From positions 2,170,001 through 2,234,000 of the forward strand of contig NZ_CP083950.1 in the NCBI RefSeq assembly GCF_006439395.2: a DNA stretch of 64,000 nucleotides, written 5' to 3'. This stretch comes from Mesorhizobium sp. B4-1-4 (lineage in GTDB: Bacteria; Pseudomonadota; Alphaproteobacteria; Rhizobiales; Rhizobiaceae). A program made the position numbers and the translations under genes. Below the pieces are notes generated by a model. That model saw only the letters and a list, made by a program, of their open reading frames with translations, was not told the DNA's origin and did no database searches. Position 1 is the first letter of the stretch. Each line of letters starts with the position of its first letter. Of this stretch, positions 29,022 through 38,283 are shown one piece after another.

Positions 29022-30479
29022 TCAGAGGCCGAGGCCGCCGATGCAGACATATTTGGTATCGAGGTAATCCTCGATGCCCTGGTGTCCGCCTTCCTTGCCC
29101 AGGCCCGATTCCTTGACGCCGCCGAACGGCGCCTCCGGCGTGGTGATGAGACCTTCGTTGACGCCGACCATGCCGTATTTCAGGCCTTCCATGACCCGGA
29201 AAGCGCGGCCGAGATCGCCGGTGTAGAAATAGCAGGCAAGGCCGAACTCGGTGTCGTTGGCGAGCGCGACCGCCTCTTCCTCGGTCTCGAATTTGAACAC
29301 CGGTGCGATCGGGCCAAAAATCTCTTCCTTCATGAAGCGCATCTTGGGCGTGGCGTCGGCGATCACCGTCGGCTGGAAGAACGAACCGCCAAGCGCATGG
29401 CGCTTGCCGCCGGCAACAACCTTACCGCCCTTGGAGGTGGCGTCGGCGATGAATTCCTCGACCTTCTCGACCGCCTTCTCGTCGATCAGCGGTCCCTGTT
29501 GCACGCCCTCCTCAAGGCCGGAACCGACCTTCAGTCCGTTGCTGGCCGCGGCCAGCTTCTCGACGAACCTGTCATAAACGCCCGCCTGGACGAGGAAGCG
29601 GTTGGTGCAGACGCAGGTCTGGCCGGAGTTACGGTACTTGGCAGTGATGGCGCCCGTGACGGCACGGTCGATGTCGGCATCGTCGAAGACGATGAACGGC
29701 GCGTTGCCGCCAAGCTCCATCGACACCTTCTTGACCGTGGTCGACGATTTCTGGATCAGGATCTTGCCGACCTCTGTCGAGCCGGTGAAGGTGATCTTCT
29801 TGACCAGCGGATTGGCGCAAATCTCATCGCCGATCTCACCGGCGGCGCCGGTCAGGATGTTGACGACGCCCTTGGGGAAGCCGACTTCCTCGACGAGCGC
29901 CCCCCAGGCGAGACCCGAATACGGCGTCTGCGAGGCCGGCTTGACGACGGCGGTGCAGCCGGCGGCCAGGGCCGGACCGAGCTTGCGGGCCAGCATCGAG
30001 GACGGAAAATTCCACGGCGTGATAGCGGCGATGACGCCGACTGGCTCCTTGGTCACCAGGATGCGGCGGTCCGCCCACGGCGACGGTACGATGTCGCCAT
30101 ACGCGCGGCGGCCTTCTTCGGCAAACCACAGGATATAAGCAGCGGCCGAACCGATCTCGCCCTTCGATTCGAATAGCGACTTGCCCTGCTCGATGGTCAA
30201 GAGTTCAGCCAGCACGTCCTGATTGTCCATCATCGCGTCATGCAGCTTGCGCAGCAGCTTCGAGCGCTCGAGAGCGGTGGTCTTGCGCCAGGTCTTGAAT
30301 GCCTCATCGGCGGCTTCGATGGCGCGGCGCGTTTCGGCCTTGCCCGACTTCGGCACCGTGCCGATCTTGAGACCGGTGGCCGGGTTGGTGACGTCGACCG
30401 TCTGCCCGCTGTCGGCCGGGACCCATTCGCCATTGATGAGATTGGCCTGCCGCATGAAATGGCTGGTTTTCTGAAGCAT
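29022..30479 (-). CDS. gabD: Succinate-semialdehyde dehydrogenase
   Basis: A 485-residue aldehyde dehydrogenase. The catalytic cysteine is in NSGQTCVCTNRFLV (the vicinal CVC arrangement seen in GabD), the catalytic glutamate in VSMELGGNAPFIVFDDAD, and the cofactor loop in TFTGSTEVGK. ITPWNFPSSMLARKLGPALA is highly typical of GabD. It oxidises succinate semialdehyde to succinate in the GABA shunt. Length matches the family. No GABA aminotransferase gene is adjacent; the class III aminotransferase at 54004 is far away. Confidence 0.9.
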   Translation of the reverse strand: MLQKTSHFMRQANLINGEWVPADSGQTVDVTNPATGLKIGTVPKSGKAETRRAIEAADEAFKTWRKTTALERSKLLRKLHDAMMDNQDVLAELLTIEQGKSLFESKGEIGSAAAYILWFAEEGRRAYGDIVPSPWADRRILVTKEPVGVIAAITPWNFPSSMLARKLGPALAAGCTAVVKPASQTPYSGLAWGALVEEVGFPKGVVNILTGAAGEIGDEICANPLVKKITFTGSTEVGKILIQKSSTTVKKVSMELGGNAPFIVFDDADIDRAVTGAITAKYRNSGQTCVCTNRFLVQAGVYDRFVEKLAAASNGLKVGSGLEEGVQQGPLIDEKAVEKVEEFIADATSKGGKVVAGGKRHALGGSFFQPTVIADATPKMRFMKEEIFGPIAPVFKFETEEEAVALANDTEFGLACYFYTGDLGRAFRVMEGLKYGMVGVNEGLITTPEAPFGGVKESGLGKEGGHQGIEDYLDTKYVCIGGLGL

Positions 30480-30664
30480 GGTCTATCCTCCGTTCGGCGC
30501 GCTAACGGGCCGGTCTGTGAATTCTGCGTGAAGCGTGCGCATGACTGGAACCTGCTCTTTACCTAGGGCAAGGCCCGCAAGCAATCGCAAGATGGCATAT
30601 AGGGCTTGGGCCAGCCCATAACGAGAGCAACCGTGGTTCGCTGAAGGGTGTGTATCGACATATC

Positions 30665-31615
30665 CTACCCAAAGACCTGCAAAACAATCGTCAGCCAGAA
30701 GGCCGTGGTAACGGCGGCAAAAGCGGTGGCGATCGTCATCTGGTTCGATGCCAGCGCCTGGCCGGTGTTGAACTGCACCGCGATAAGATAGGAATTGATG
30801 CCGGACGGCAGCGCCGCCACCACGACGGCCACCTTGGCTGTCAAGGGCGGCAGGCCGAGCAGCCAGACGAAGCCCAGAACCAGCGCCGGCATCAGGAACA
30901 GTTTCAGCGCCGAAAGCGCCAGTGCCGGCCGCACATTGCCCGATATGCCGAAGCGGCGCAGGCTGAGCCCCATGGCGAACAGCGCCACCGGCCCGGCGGT
31001 GTTTGCCAAGGCCTCGACCAGCCGCATCATGAGGGCCGGCAATGGCACGCCGCCGAGCCGCCACGCCAGCCCCAGGAGAATGCCGATGATCAGCGGGTTG
31101 ATGAACAGCCGCTTCAGGAAACTGTGCAGGACCCGCAGCGGATGCACATGCTCGCCACTGCCGCGGCCGAACATTTCGAACAGCACGATCGACGCCATCA
31201 TCATGATCGGCAGGTGCACGCAAACCAGCAACGACAGAACTTCGAAGCCACTCGGGCCGAATATGCCGAGGATGAAGGGAGCGCCGAGCAGCACGATGTT
31301 GGAAAAGGCTGACGAGACGCCTCCGACGACGCCGGCGCGGGCATCGCGTCCGAATATCCGCGTGATGACGACATGGCCGGCGGTCCAGGTGATCGCCGCC
31401 GCTGTGAAGTAGGCGCCCCACAGCGGCCAGGGCGCCACGCCGAGGAAATCCGCCTTCACCATGGTCTGGAACAAAAGCAGCGGCATCGCCACCGAAACCG
31501 CGAAATCGGATATGCCCTCGCCGCTCGCCGGCCTGAGATAGCCGGTAAGCCCGGCGAGATAGCCGAGCGCGACCAGGCTGAAGACGAAGAGGACGGTTTC
31601 TGTGAGCGGAGACAT
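30665..31615 (-). CDS. AEC (auxin efflux carrier) family transporter
   Basis: A 316-residue inner membrane protein of about ten hydrophobic segments in two inverted halves. The N-terminal half includes ALGYLAGLTGYLRPASGEGI and the second half begins after a charged mid-loop (VLHSFLKRLFINPLIIGILL), the AEC family layout. Bacterial members export malonate, malate or other small anions, but the substrate is rarely predictable. It stands alone on the minus strand, upstream of gabD by 185 nt. Confidence 0.85.
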   Translation of the reverse strand: MSPLTETVLFVFSLVALGYLAGLTGYLRPASGEGISDFAVSVAMPLLLFQTMVKADFLGVAPWPLWGAYFTAAAITWTAGHVVITRIFGRDARAGVVGGVSSAFSNIVLLGAPFILGIFGPSGFEVLSLLVCVHLPIMMMASIVLFEMFGRGSGEHVHPLRVLHSFLKRLFINPLIIGILLGLAWRLGGVPLPALMMRLVEALANTAGPVALFAMGLSLRRFGISGNVRPALALSALKLFLMPALVLGFVWLLGLPPLTAKVAVVVAALPSGINSYLIAVQFNTGQALASNQMTIATAFAAVTTAFWLTIVLQVFG

Positions 31616-31896
31616 TTTTCAGGGATAGGCGAGCCATGCCCGGGGCGCAATCGCGGCAATATCCACAGTAGCTGCCCCAGCGATGACCACCGGAATATCT
31701 GAAAGTCGGCGAACTCTTCTGGAAACGCAACGTATGGTTTGTCATCTTGCCGGCCAGAAGATCGATCTGGTGAGGAAGCAACTCGCTAAAAAGTGAGGCT
31801 CGGAACGCGGCCGGTTCTTGGCTTGTCTTTGTGTCTGCCTTCCAATGCCTATATGCGAATCGTCGGAGGCCGATGCCGGGCTCCTGGAAGGTGACG

Positions 31897-32445
31897 ATGT
31901 TCCGATTGGCCTTGGCGTTGTTCCTGCTTGTTGTGCCTGTGGCGGCCCACGCAACGGATGCCGGGTGGGCGCTGCTGCGTGACGGCGGCCATGTGGTTCT
32001 GCTTCGCCACGCCATGGTCACCGGCACCAGTGACCCCGCCAATTTCGACATCGACAACTGCGGCACCCAGGTCAACCTGTCGGCGCGCGGCAAGCAGCAG
32101 GCGAGCAGGATAGGCGCCCTGTTTGCCGCCCGCGCGGCGCCGGTTGAGCGCGTGCTCTCCAGCCGCTACTGCCGCTGCCTCGACACAGCGCGCATCGCCT
32201 TCGAGGCCGAGCCGAAACTGTTCGCGCCGCTCGACCTCTTGAAGGGCGACGATGGGCAGAAGGCCGCGCAGATCGCCGGCATCCTGAAGGAAATCCGCGC
32301 TTATTCCGGCTCCGACAATCTGGTCATGGTCACCCACCTGGAAAACATCGTCGCGCTCACCGGCATCTCGCCGCGCGAGGGCGAGGCCGTGGTCGTCGAG
32401 CCGCAGGGCGACGGCCTGCGCGTGCTCGGCCGCGTCACTTTCTGA
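31897..32445 (+). CDS. Exported histidine phosphatase family protein
   Basis: A 182-residue protein with a signal peptide (MFRLALALFLLVVPVAAHA) and a histidine phosphatase core. VVLLRHAMVTGTSDP carries the RH catalytic motif and VERVLSSRYCRCLDTARIAF the second conserved arginine. NLVMVTHLENIVALTG carries the second histidine. The short domain resembles SixA-like or Ais-like periplasmic phosphatases. ATG 31897 is used because GAAGGTG lies upstream and the signal peptide then starts cleanly. Nothing recognisable was seen in the 281 nt before it. Confidence 0.82.
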   Translation: MFRLALALFLLVVPVAAHATDAGWALLRDGGHVVLLRHAMVTGTSDPANFDIDNCGTQVNLSARGKQQASRIGALFAARAAPVERVLSSRYCRCLDTARIAFEAEPKLFAPLDLLKGDDGQKAAQIAGILKEIRAYSGSDNLVMVTHLENIVALTGISPREGEAVVVEPQGDGLRVLGRVTF

Positions 32446-32668
32446 GGACCGGCCGAGGACCGGCAAGACGGCGGCGGTTTGCCATCGCCGGCAGCTGCCG
32501 GAACATCAACCGGCGGAACTGCCAGCTTGACCCACGGGCCTTCTTGCGTTTCTTGGCATGCTTCCCATCTGCGCCCGGCTCATCAGGCCTTTTCCTGCCG
32601 GGAAAAACCGACTAGACAGCGCCCAAACAAGCTGCGGACAGATTCCGCCCGCAAAGAAGGAAAAGCCC

Positions 32669-32950
32669 TTGTCCACCACGTTCGACAAAGTCGCCAAGAT
32701 CATTGCCGACACCAGCGAGATCGATATCGACACCATCACGCCCGAAAGCCACACGATCGACGATCTCGGTATCGACAGTCTCGACTTCCTCGACATCGTC
32801 TTCGCCATCGACAAGGAATTCGGCATCAAGGTGCCGCTGGAAAAGTGGACCCAGGAAGTCAACGACGGCAAGGCTTCCACCGACGATTACTTCGTCATGA
32901 AAAACCTGTGCGCCAAGATCGACGCGCTGGTTGCCGCCAAGACCGCCTGA
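32669..32950 (+). CDS. acpXL: Acyl carrier protein AcpXL for lipid A very-long-chain fatty acid
   Basis: A 93-residue specialised acyl carrier protein. The phosphopantetheine site is S37 in [20 protein letters not shown], and the tail [15 protein letters not shown] is characteristic of AcpXL rather than of housekeeping AcpP. AcpXL carries the 27-hydroxyoctacosanoate chain while it is built and transferred to lipid A in Rhizobiales. The start is TTG at 32669, preceded by GAAGGAAAA; no ATG is available at that place. It heads a five-gene plus-strand cluster: acpXL, two condensing enzymes, an alcohol dehydrogenase and lpxXL. Confidence 0.93.
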   Translation: MSTTFDKVAKIIADTSEIDIDTITPESHTIDDLGIDSLDFLDIVFAIDKEFGIKVPLEKWTQEVNDGKASTDDYFVMKNLCAKIDALVAAKTA

Positions 32951-33007
32951 CGCCAGTTGAGCGCCGCGACCTTGACGCGCTTCGCCGCCTGACCCACAAA
33001 GCCGCTC

Positions 33008-34198
33008 ATGAGCAGCCCCCGCGACGTCGTCATCACTGGAATCGGCCTTGTCTCCTCATTGGGAGAAGGCCCGGAAGCCCATTGGCAGAAGCTCGCGCAA
33101 CCAGGCCTGCAGCCGGTGCTCGAAGCGGCGCGCTTTGCGCCCTACACCATCCATCCGCTGCCGGAGGTCGACTGGAACCTCCAGATCGCCAAGCGCGGCG
33201 ACCAGCGGCAGATGGAAACCTGGCAGCGGCTCGGCACCTATGCGGCCGGACTTGCCCTCGACGATGCCGGCATCAAGGGCAATGATGATCTCTGCGCCAC
33301 CATGGACATGGTTGTCGCCGCCGGCGGCGGCGAGCGCGACGAGGCGGTCGATGCCGCCATTCTCGCCGCTTCGGAAAGCCGCAATGACCGCGATGTGCTG
33401 CTCAATGAGAAGCTGACTACCGAATTGCGGCCTACCCTGTTCCTGGCCCAGCTTTCCAACCTGCTCGCAGGTAACATCTCCATCGTCCATAAGGTGACCG
33501 GCTCGTCCAGAACCTTCATGGGCGAGGAAGGCGCCGGCGTCGCCGCCGTCGAGACGGCCGCCGCGCGCATCCGCTCCGGCCAGTCGACACACATCCTGGT
33601 CGGCGGCGCTTTCCAGACCGAGCATTCCGACATGTTGCTCGGCTACGAATTGGCCGGCTATCTGCATCGCGGCCCGTGGATGCCTGTCTGGCAAAGGCAA
33701 GGGGCCGAGGGCGGCGGCGTGGTGTCTGGCTCCGGCGGTGCCTTCCTGGTGCTGGAGCAGCGCGAACACGCGATGAGCCGGGGGCGCAAGATCTATGCCG
33801 AGCTCGGACCGGTCGTTTCCGGCCGCGCCAGGCGGTCGCGCGGAGAGCTCGACGCCGAGATCGCCGCACTGCTCGCCCGGGCGAAGCTGCCGAACGGCGA
33901 GTTGCTCGCCATGTCGGGCGCGTCCGGCGCGCATGCGGCAACCACCGCCGAAAAAGCCGCTCTCGATGCCAATCCGGCAATCGCCGCGCGCGGTTTCTCA
34001 ACGCTGACCGGGCACATGAAGGAAGCGCAGTTTCCATTCGCCGTCGCGCTGGCCGCATTGGCCGTCGACCGCAAGGCCGCCTACCCTGTCTTCGATGCCG
34101 CCGCCGAGAAGCCGTTCGAAGGCATTCCCGGAACCGTCCTTGCAACGGCGATCGGCTATCACCAATTCGAGGGCATGGCACTGGTCAACGCTGCGTAA
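33008..34198 (+). CDS. Beta-ketoacyl-ACP synthase-like protein of the VLCFA cluster (FabF2XL-like), degenerate active site
   Basis: A 396-residue thiolase-fold condensing-enzyme relative that begins RDVVITGIGLVSSLGEG. At the nucleophile elbow it reads TGSSRTFMGEEGAG (164-177), where active KAS II enzymes have a cysteine; by alignment E174 takes its place. The first catalytic histidine (NAHGTS in active enzymes) also appears lost (MSGASGAHAATT), while the GH of TLTGHMKEA is kept. This pattern resembles chain-length-factor partners. It probably acts with the intact synthase encoded 49 nt downstream. In R. leguminosarum the equivalent position is fabF2XL; here fabZXL, expected before it, is absent. 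Confidence 0.85.
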   Translation: MSSPRDVVITGIGLVSSLGEGPEAHWQKLAQPGLQPVLEAARFAPYTIHPLPEVDWNLQIAKRGDQRQMETWQRLGTYAAGLALDDAGIKGNDDLCATMDMVVAAGGGERDEAVDAAILAASESRNDRDVLLNEKLTTELRPTLFLAQLSNLLAGNISIVHKVTGSSRTFMGEEGAGVAAVETAAARIRSGQSTHILVGGAFQTEHSDMLLGYELAGYLHRGPWMPVWQRQGAEGGGVVSGSGGAFLVLEQREHAMSRGRKIYAELGPVVSGRARRSRGELDAEIAALLARAKLPNGELLAMSGASGAHAATTAEKAALDANPAIAARGFSTLTGHMKEAQFPFAVALAALAVDRKAAYPVFDAAAEKPFEGIPGTVLATAIGYHQFEGMALVNAA

Positions 34199-34247
34199 GG
34201 CGGCATTGTTCGGCGATGCTGTAACGATAAAAGGTTGAGGGCTTCCG

Positions 34248-35519
34248 ATGGCCAATCTCAGAGATCACATGGGCAGGCCGATCGTCGCCGTCACCGGCAT
34301 CGGCGTGGTGACCTCGCTTGGCGTCGGCAAGGCCGATAATTGGGCGGCGCTGACCTCGGGCAAGTCGGGCATCCACCCGATCACCCGCTTTCCCGTCGAT
34401 CACCTCAACACCCGAATCTCCGGCATGGTCGATTTCCTGCCGTCGAGTTCGAAGGGCGCCAGCCCCCTCACCTACGAATTGGCCGAAACCGCAGCGCGTG
34501 AAGCCGTGGCCGAATCCGGTCTCGATTCCAGCGATTTCGGCGGGCCGCTGTTCCTCGCCTCGCCGCCGGTCGAGCTCGATTGGCACGAACGCTTCTCGCT
34601 CTACAATTCCGACAAGGACGACGCCGGCGCCGAAAGGCTGCTGCGGGTGGCGCGCGGCCTGAAGGAACTCGACATTTTCGAGACCACCCAGTTCGGCTCG
34701 ATCGCCGATCGGCTCGCCGACCGGTTCGGCACGCGCGGGCTGCCGATCACGCTGTCGACCGCTTGCGCCTCCGGCGCCACCGCCATCCAGCTCGGTGTCG
34801 AGGCGATCCGTCGCGGCGAATGCGACCGGGCCCTGTCCATCGGCGCCGATGGTTCGGCGACCGCCGAGGCATTGATCCGTTTCTCGCTGCTGTCGGCGCT
34901 GTCGACCCACAACGACATTCCGGAAAAAGCTTCCAAGCCGTTTTCCAAGGACCGCGACGGCTTCGTGCTGGCCGAGGGTTCCGGCGCGCTTGTGCTGGAA
35001 TCGCTGGAAGCAGCGCTGGCCCGTGGCGCGACCGTTCTTGGCATTTTGCGTGGCTGCGGCGAAAAGGCGGACGATTTCCACCGCACCCGTTCCAAGCCGG
35101 ACGGTTCGCCGGCGATCGCGGCCGTTCGCGCTGCCCTTGCCGATGCCGGCCTGGGCGAAGACGAGATCGACTACGTCAATGCGCACGGCACCTCGACGCC
35201 GGAAAACGACAAGATGGAGCATCTGTCGCTGTCGACCGTGTTTGGCGAGCGGATCGGCTCGATGCCGATCTCGTCGAACAAGTCGATGATCGGCCACACG
35301 CTGTCGGCGGCGGGCGCCGTCGAGGCCGCGTTCTCGCTGATGACCATGCGCGAAGGCGTCATTCCGCCGACCATCAATTACGACAATCCTGACCCCGCGA
35401 TCGTGCTCGACGTGGTGCCGAACAAGAAGCGCAATGCCGAGGTTCGCAGCGTTCTGTCGAACTCCTTCGGCTTCGGCGGCCAGAACACTTGCCTTGTCAT
35501 GGCGCGGGAACCGGTCTAA
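34248..35519 (+). CDS. Beta-ketoacyl-ACP synthase II of the VLCFA cluster (FabF1XL-like)
   Basis: A 423-residue condensing enzyme with a complete active site: C173 in TLSTACASGATAIQ, H313 in VNAHGTSTPEND and H350 in NKSMIGHTLSAAGAVEA. It would extend AcpXL-bound acyl chains toward C28 for lipid A. GGCTTCCG rather than a strong ribosome-binding site precedes the ATG at 34248. It follows the degenerate synthase by 49 nt and precedes the adh-like gene by 36 nt, so a single operon is likely. Confidence 0.9.
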   Translation: MANLRDHMGRPIVAVTGIGVVTSLGVGKADNWAALTSGKSGIHPITRFPVDHLNTRISGMVDFLPSSSKGASPLTYELAETAAREAVAESGLDSSDFGGPLFLASPPVELDWHERFSLYNSDKDDAGAERLLRVARGLKELDIFETTQFGSIADRLADRFGTRGLPITLSTACASGATAIQLGVEAIRRGECDRALSIGADGSATAEALIRFSLLSALSTHNDIPEKASKPFSKDRDGFVLAEGSGALVLESLEAALARGATVLGILRGCGEKADDFHRTRSKPDGSPAIAAVRAALADAGLGEDEIDYVNAHGTSTPENDKMEHLSLSTVFGERIGSMPISSNKSMIGHTLSAAGAVEAAFSLMTMREGVIPPTINYDNPDPAIVLDVVPNKKRNAEVRSVLSNSFGFGGQNTCLVMAREPV

Positions 35520-35555
35520 GCGACCTTTTTCAGTCCCACTGAACCGACAGGCTCC

Positions 35556-36584
35556 ATGCGCGCATTGCAACTTATCGAGGACCGCCGTCTTGAAACGGTG
35601 GACCTGCCGCCTCCCCCGCCGCCCGCACTCGGCGAAGTCACGCTGCGCGTCAAGGCGGTGGCGCTCAACCATATCGACGTCTGGGGCTGGCGCGGCATGG
35701 CCTTCGCCAAGCGCAAATTGCCGTTGGTCGTCGGCGCGGAAGCCTCCGGCGAGGTCGAGGCGGTCGGCCCAGGCGTCTCCAGCCTGCTGCCCGGGCAATT
35801 GGTGTCGATCTACGGCGCCCGCACCTGCGGCCTTTGCCGTGCTTGCCGCGAAGGCCGCGACAATCTCTGCGAACATGTTTCCGGTGTCCACGGCTTCCAC
35901 CTAGACGGTTTCGCGCAGGAGAAGATCAACCTGCCGGCGCGCCTGTTGGTCCCAGCGCCGCCTGGCGTGAGCGACATCGGCGCCGCGGTGGCTCCCGTCA
36001 CCTTTGGCACGGTCGAGCACATGCTGTTCGACAATGCGAAGCTTCAGCCCGGCGAGACCATCCTCATCCATGCCGGCGGCTCCGGCATCGGCTCGGCCGC
36101 GATCCAGCTGGCCAAACGCATGGGCTGCACGATCATCACCACGGTCGGGTCGAACGACAAGATCGAAAAGGCCAAGGCGCTTGGCGCCGACCATGTCATC
36201 AACTACCGCGACGACCGTTTCGAAGGCGTCGTGCGCAAGCTGACGAAGAAGAAAGGCGTCGACGTTGTGTTCGAACATGTCGGCGCCGATACCTTTGCCG
36301 GCTCGATGCTGTGCCTGAAGCGCGGCGGCCGCCTGGTGACCTGCGGCTCGACATCAGGCGTGTCGACGCAGATCAACCTGATGCAGCTGTTCCAGCAGCA
36401 GTTGAAACTTCTGGGATCGTTCGGCTGCCGCATGGAGAACATGGCCAACGCCATGCAGAAGATGGCGGCCGGACAGGTCGCGCCGGTCATCGACACCGAG
36501 GTTGGCTTCGACGATATCGATGCAGCGCTGAAGCGCATGGAAGGCCGCGACGTCTTCGGCAAGATCATCCTGCGCGTCGCCTAG
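35556..36584 (+). CDS. Zinc-type alcohol dehydrogenase of the VLCFA cluster (Adh2XL-like)
   Basis: A 342-residue medium-chain dehydrogenase/reductase. GARTCGLCRACREGRDNLCEH carries the structural zinc cysteines, and ILIHAGGSGIGSAAIQLAKR is the nucleotide-binding motif. Genes of this type sit between fabF1XL and lpxXL in rhizobial lipid A clusters and are thought to act in making the omega-1 hydroxylated very-long-chain acid, though the exact step is not established. It lies 12 nt from lpxXL. Confidence 0.87.
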   Translation: MRALQLIEDRRLETVDLPPPPPPALGEVTLRVKAVALNHIDVWGWRGMAFAKRKLPLVVGAEASGEVEAVGPGVSSLLPGQLVSIYGARTCGLCRACREGRDNLCEHVSGVHGFHLDGFAQEKINLPARLLVPAPPGVSDIGAAVAPVTFGTVEHMLFDNAKLQPGETILIHAGGSGIGSAAIQLAKRMGCTIITTVGSNDKIEKAKALGADHVINYRDDRFEGVVRKLTKKKGVDVVFEHVGADTFAGSMLCLKRGGRLVTCGSTSGVSTQINLMQLFQQQLKLLGSFGCRMENMANAMQKMAAGQVAPVIDTEVGFDDIDAALKRMEGRDVFGKIILRVA

Positions 36585-36596
36585 GCCCTGATTTCC

Positions 36597-37580
36597 GTGC
36601 TCAAGAAGCTTCGCCGCGACCTGAAGTTCCGCTATGGTCGGCAGCTGCGCCAAGTGAATTACTGGCTGGTTGCACGCGCCGCGATGATCATCATGTCGAT
36701 GCTGCGCCTGCTGCCGGTCGACAGCGCGCTGAATTTCGCCGACCGCGTCGCACGCCTCATTGGTCCAAGGGTTGCGCGTCACCAGGTCGCCATCGACAAT
36801 TTGCGCAAGGCCTATCCGGAAAAGAGCGAGGGCGAAATCCAGGCCATCGCTTCCGATATGTGGGGCAACATGGCCCGGCTTGCCGCCGAATACATTTTCC
36901 TTGACGCCCTGTTCGACTATGACCCGGCCGCCAGCAAGCCCGGCCGCATCGAGGTCAGGGGCACTGAACACTTCATCGAGATCGCGGCCGAAAAGCAGCC
37001 GCATATCGTCTTCACCGGCCATCTCGGCAATTTCGAGCTGCTGCCGGTAGCGGCGGCCACCTTCGGCATGAACATCACGGCGCTGTTTCGCCCGCCCAAC
37101 AACCCCTACCTCGCCGACTACATCCTTTCAACGCGCCGCTCGACCATGGGATCGCTGCTGCCGTCGATGGCCGGCGCCTCGTTTGCCTTGGCCGGGGTGC
37201 TGGAAAACGGCGGCAACATTGGCGTTCTCGTCGACCAGAAATTCTCCAATGGCCTAAAGACGACCTTCTTCGGCCGTCCCTGTCAAAGCAATCGCGTGCT
37301 CGGCACCCTTGCCCGCCACTACGATTGCGATGTCTATCCGGCACGCTGTGTCAGGCTGCCGGGCAACCGCTTCCGCCTCGAAATCGAGGACAAGCTGGTC
37401 TTGCCGCGCACGGCCGACGGCAGCGTCGACGTCCCCGCCGCCACCCAGATGCTGAACGACGTGGTCGAGCGTTGGGTGCGCGAGGATCCTGGCCAGTGGA
37501 TGTGGTTCCACAAGCGGTGGGAGATCAGCAACTGGCGGCGCAAACGGCGGCCCAAGCCAGCTCCCGTCTCAGACGCTTGA
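36597..37580 (+). CDS. lpxXL: Lipid A very-long-chain acyltransferase LpxXL
   Basis: A 327-residue LpxL/HtrB-family inner membrane acyltransferase. The catalytic HX4E motif is in FTGHLGNFELLP, and the protein ends with the usual EDPGQWMWFHKRWE. In this cluster the donor would be 27-hydroxyoctacosanoyl-AcpXL and the acceptor Kdo2-lipid A precursor. The start is GTG at 36597, twelve nt after the adh stop. The N-terminal hydrophobic segment (about 22-40) anchors it in the membrane. It is the last gene of the cluster, with a palindrome after its stop. Confidence 0.92.
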   Translation: MLKKLRRDLKFRYGRQLRQVNYWLVARAAMIIMSMLRLLPVDSALNFADRVARLIGPRVARHQVAIDNLRKAYPEKSEGEIQAIASDMWGNMARLAAEYIFLDALFDYDPAASKPGRIEVRGTEHFIEIAAEKQPHIVFTGHLGNFELLPVAAATFGMNITALFRPPNNPYLADYILSTRRSTMGSLLPSMAGASFALAGVLENGGNIGVLVDQKFSNGLKTTFFGRPCQSNRVLGTLARHYDCDVYPARCVRLPGNRFRLEIEDKLVLPRTADGSVDVPAATQMLNDVVERWVREDPGQWMWFHKRWEISNWRRKRRPKPAPVSDA

Positions 37581-37587
37581 GCCAGCC

Positions 37588-37616
37588 GCCGGCGAGAACG
37601 CGAGTTCTATGCCGGC
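37588..37616. terminator. Palindrome between convergent lpxXL and L,D-transpeptidase genes
   Basis: GCCGGC (37588-37593) and AGAAC (37595-37599) pair with GTTCT (37604-37608) and GCCGGC (37611-37616) around GCGA. It sits in the 59-nt gap between two converging stop codons and could end both transcripts. No T-tract is present. Confidence 0.4.
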
Positions 37617-37639
37617 CGACGAAGCCGATTTGGACGACA

Positions 37640-38068
37640 TTAATTGCTGACGACAATGCGTGTGTTGCCGAGGCCCACTTCCCGCACCATCGTATAGAAG
37701 GTCGCGGCATTGGTCGTGTGCAGCCGCACGCAGCCATGCGAAGCCGGGCGGCCGAGTTGCCTGACGGCGCCCGTTCCATGGATGGCGTAGCCACCGCGGA
37801 AGAACACGGAATAAGGCATCGGCGACATGTCGTATTTTCGCGAATACCACATCCGCGCGGTCCGCTGCGGCCGGTAAGTGCCGCGCGGCGTGAAATAGCC
37901 CGGACGGGCGGTGGACACGGCCCACCGGTAAACCGCCGAGCCATACCGGACGGTCATCGTCTGCGACGACACGTCGATATTCGCCACCAGCATCGCCGCC
38001 TGACTTGCGATCGATGTACCAAACAGCGCGGTTGCCAGCATCGCTGCCACGAAAAAGAACTTTTTCAT
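37640..38068 (-). CDS. L,D-transpeptidase (YkuD domain)
   Basis: A 142-residue exported protein. The signal peptide is KKFFFVAAMLATALFGTSIA, and almost all the rest is a YkuD catalytic domain. The catalytic cysteine and histidine are in ASHGCVRLHTTNA, preceded by GGYAIHGTGAVRQLGRP. Such enzymes form 3-3 peptidoglycan cross-links or attach outer membrane proteins to peptidoglycan; rhizobia carry many. It is a compact member without a LysM domain. The 215 nt upstream is shared with the divergent M20 gene. Confidence 0.9.
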   Translation of the reverse strand: MKKFFFVAAMLATALFGTSIASQAAMLVANIDVSSQTMTVRYGSAVYRWAVSTARPGYFTPRGTYRPQRTARMWYSRKYDMSPMPYSVFFRGGYAIHGTGAVRQLGRPASHGCVRLHTTNAATFYTMVREVGLGNTRIVVSN

Positions 38069-38283
38069 ACGATCAAACCCCTTTGATTGCCCCTTGCCTG
38101 CCCGCCATCACGTTGTTTTCACTTTTTTAATGGCGATGAACAGATAGCACATACTCCTTGACCAATTCGCCAATCCAACGCAGCGAATTTGAACGATTTC
38201 CCGCAATAGTTGCCGCAACGACGCGCCGCACGGCTCGATCGAGGGGCTTGCAAAACCACAGGGATCGCTGCTCAACTCGCGGC

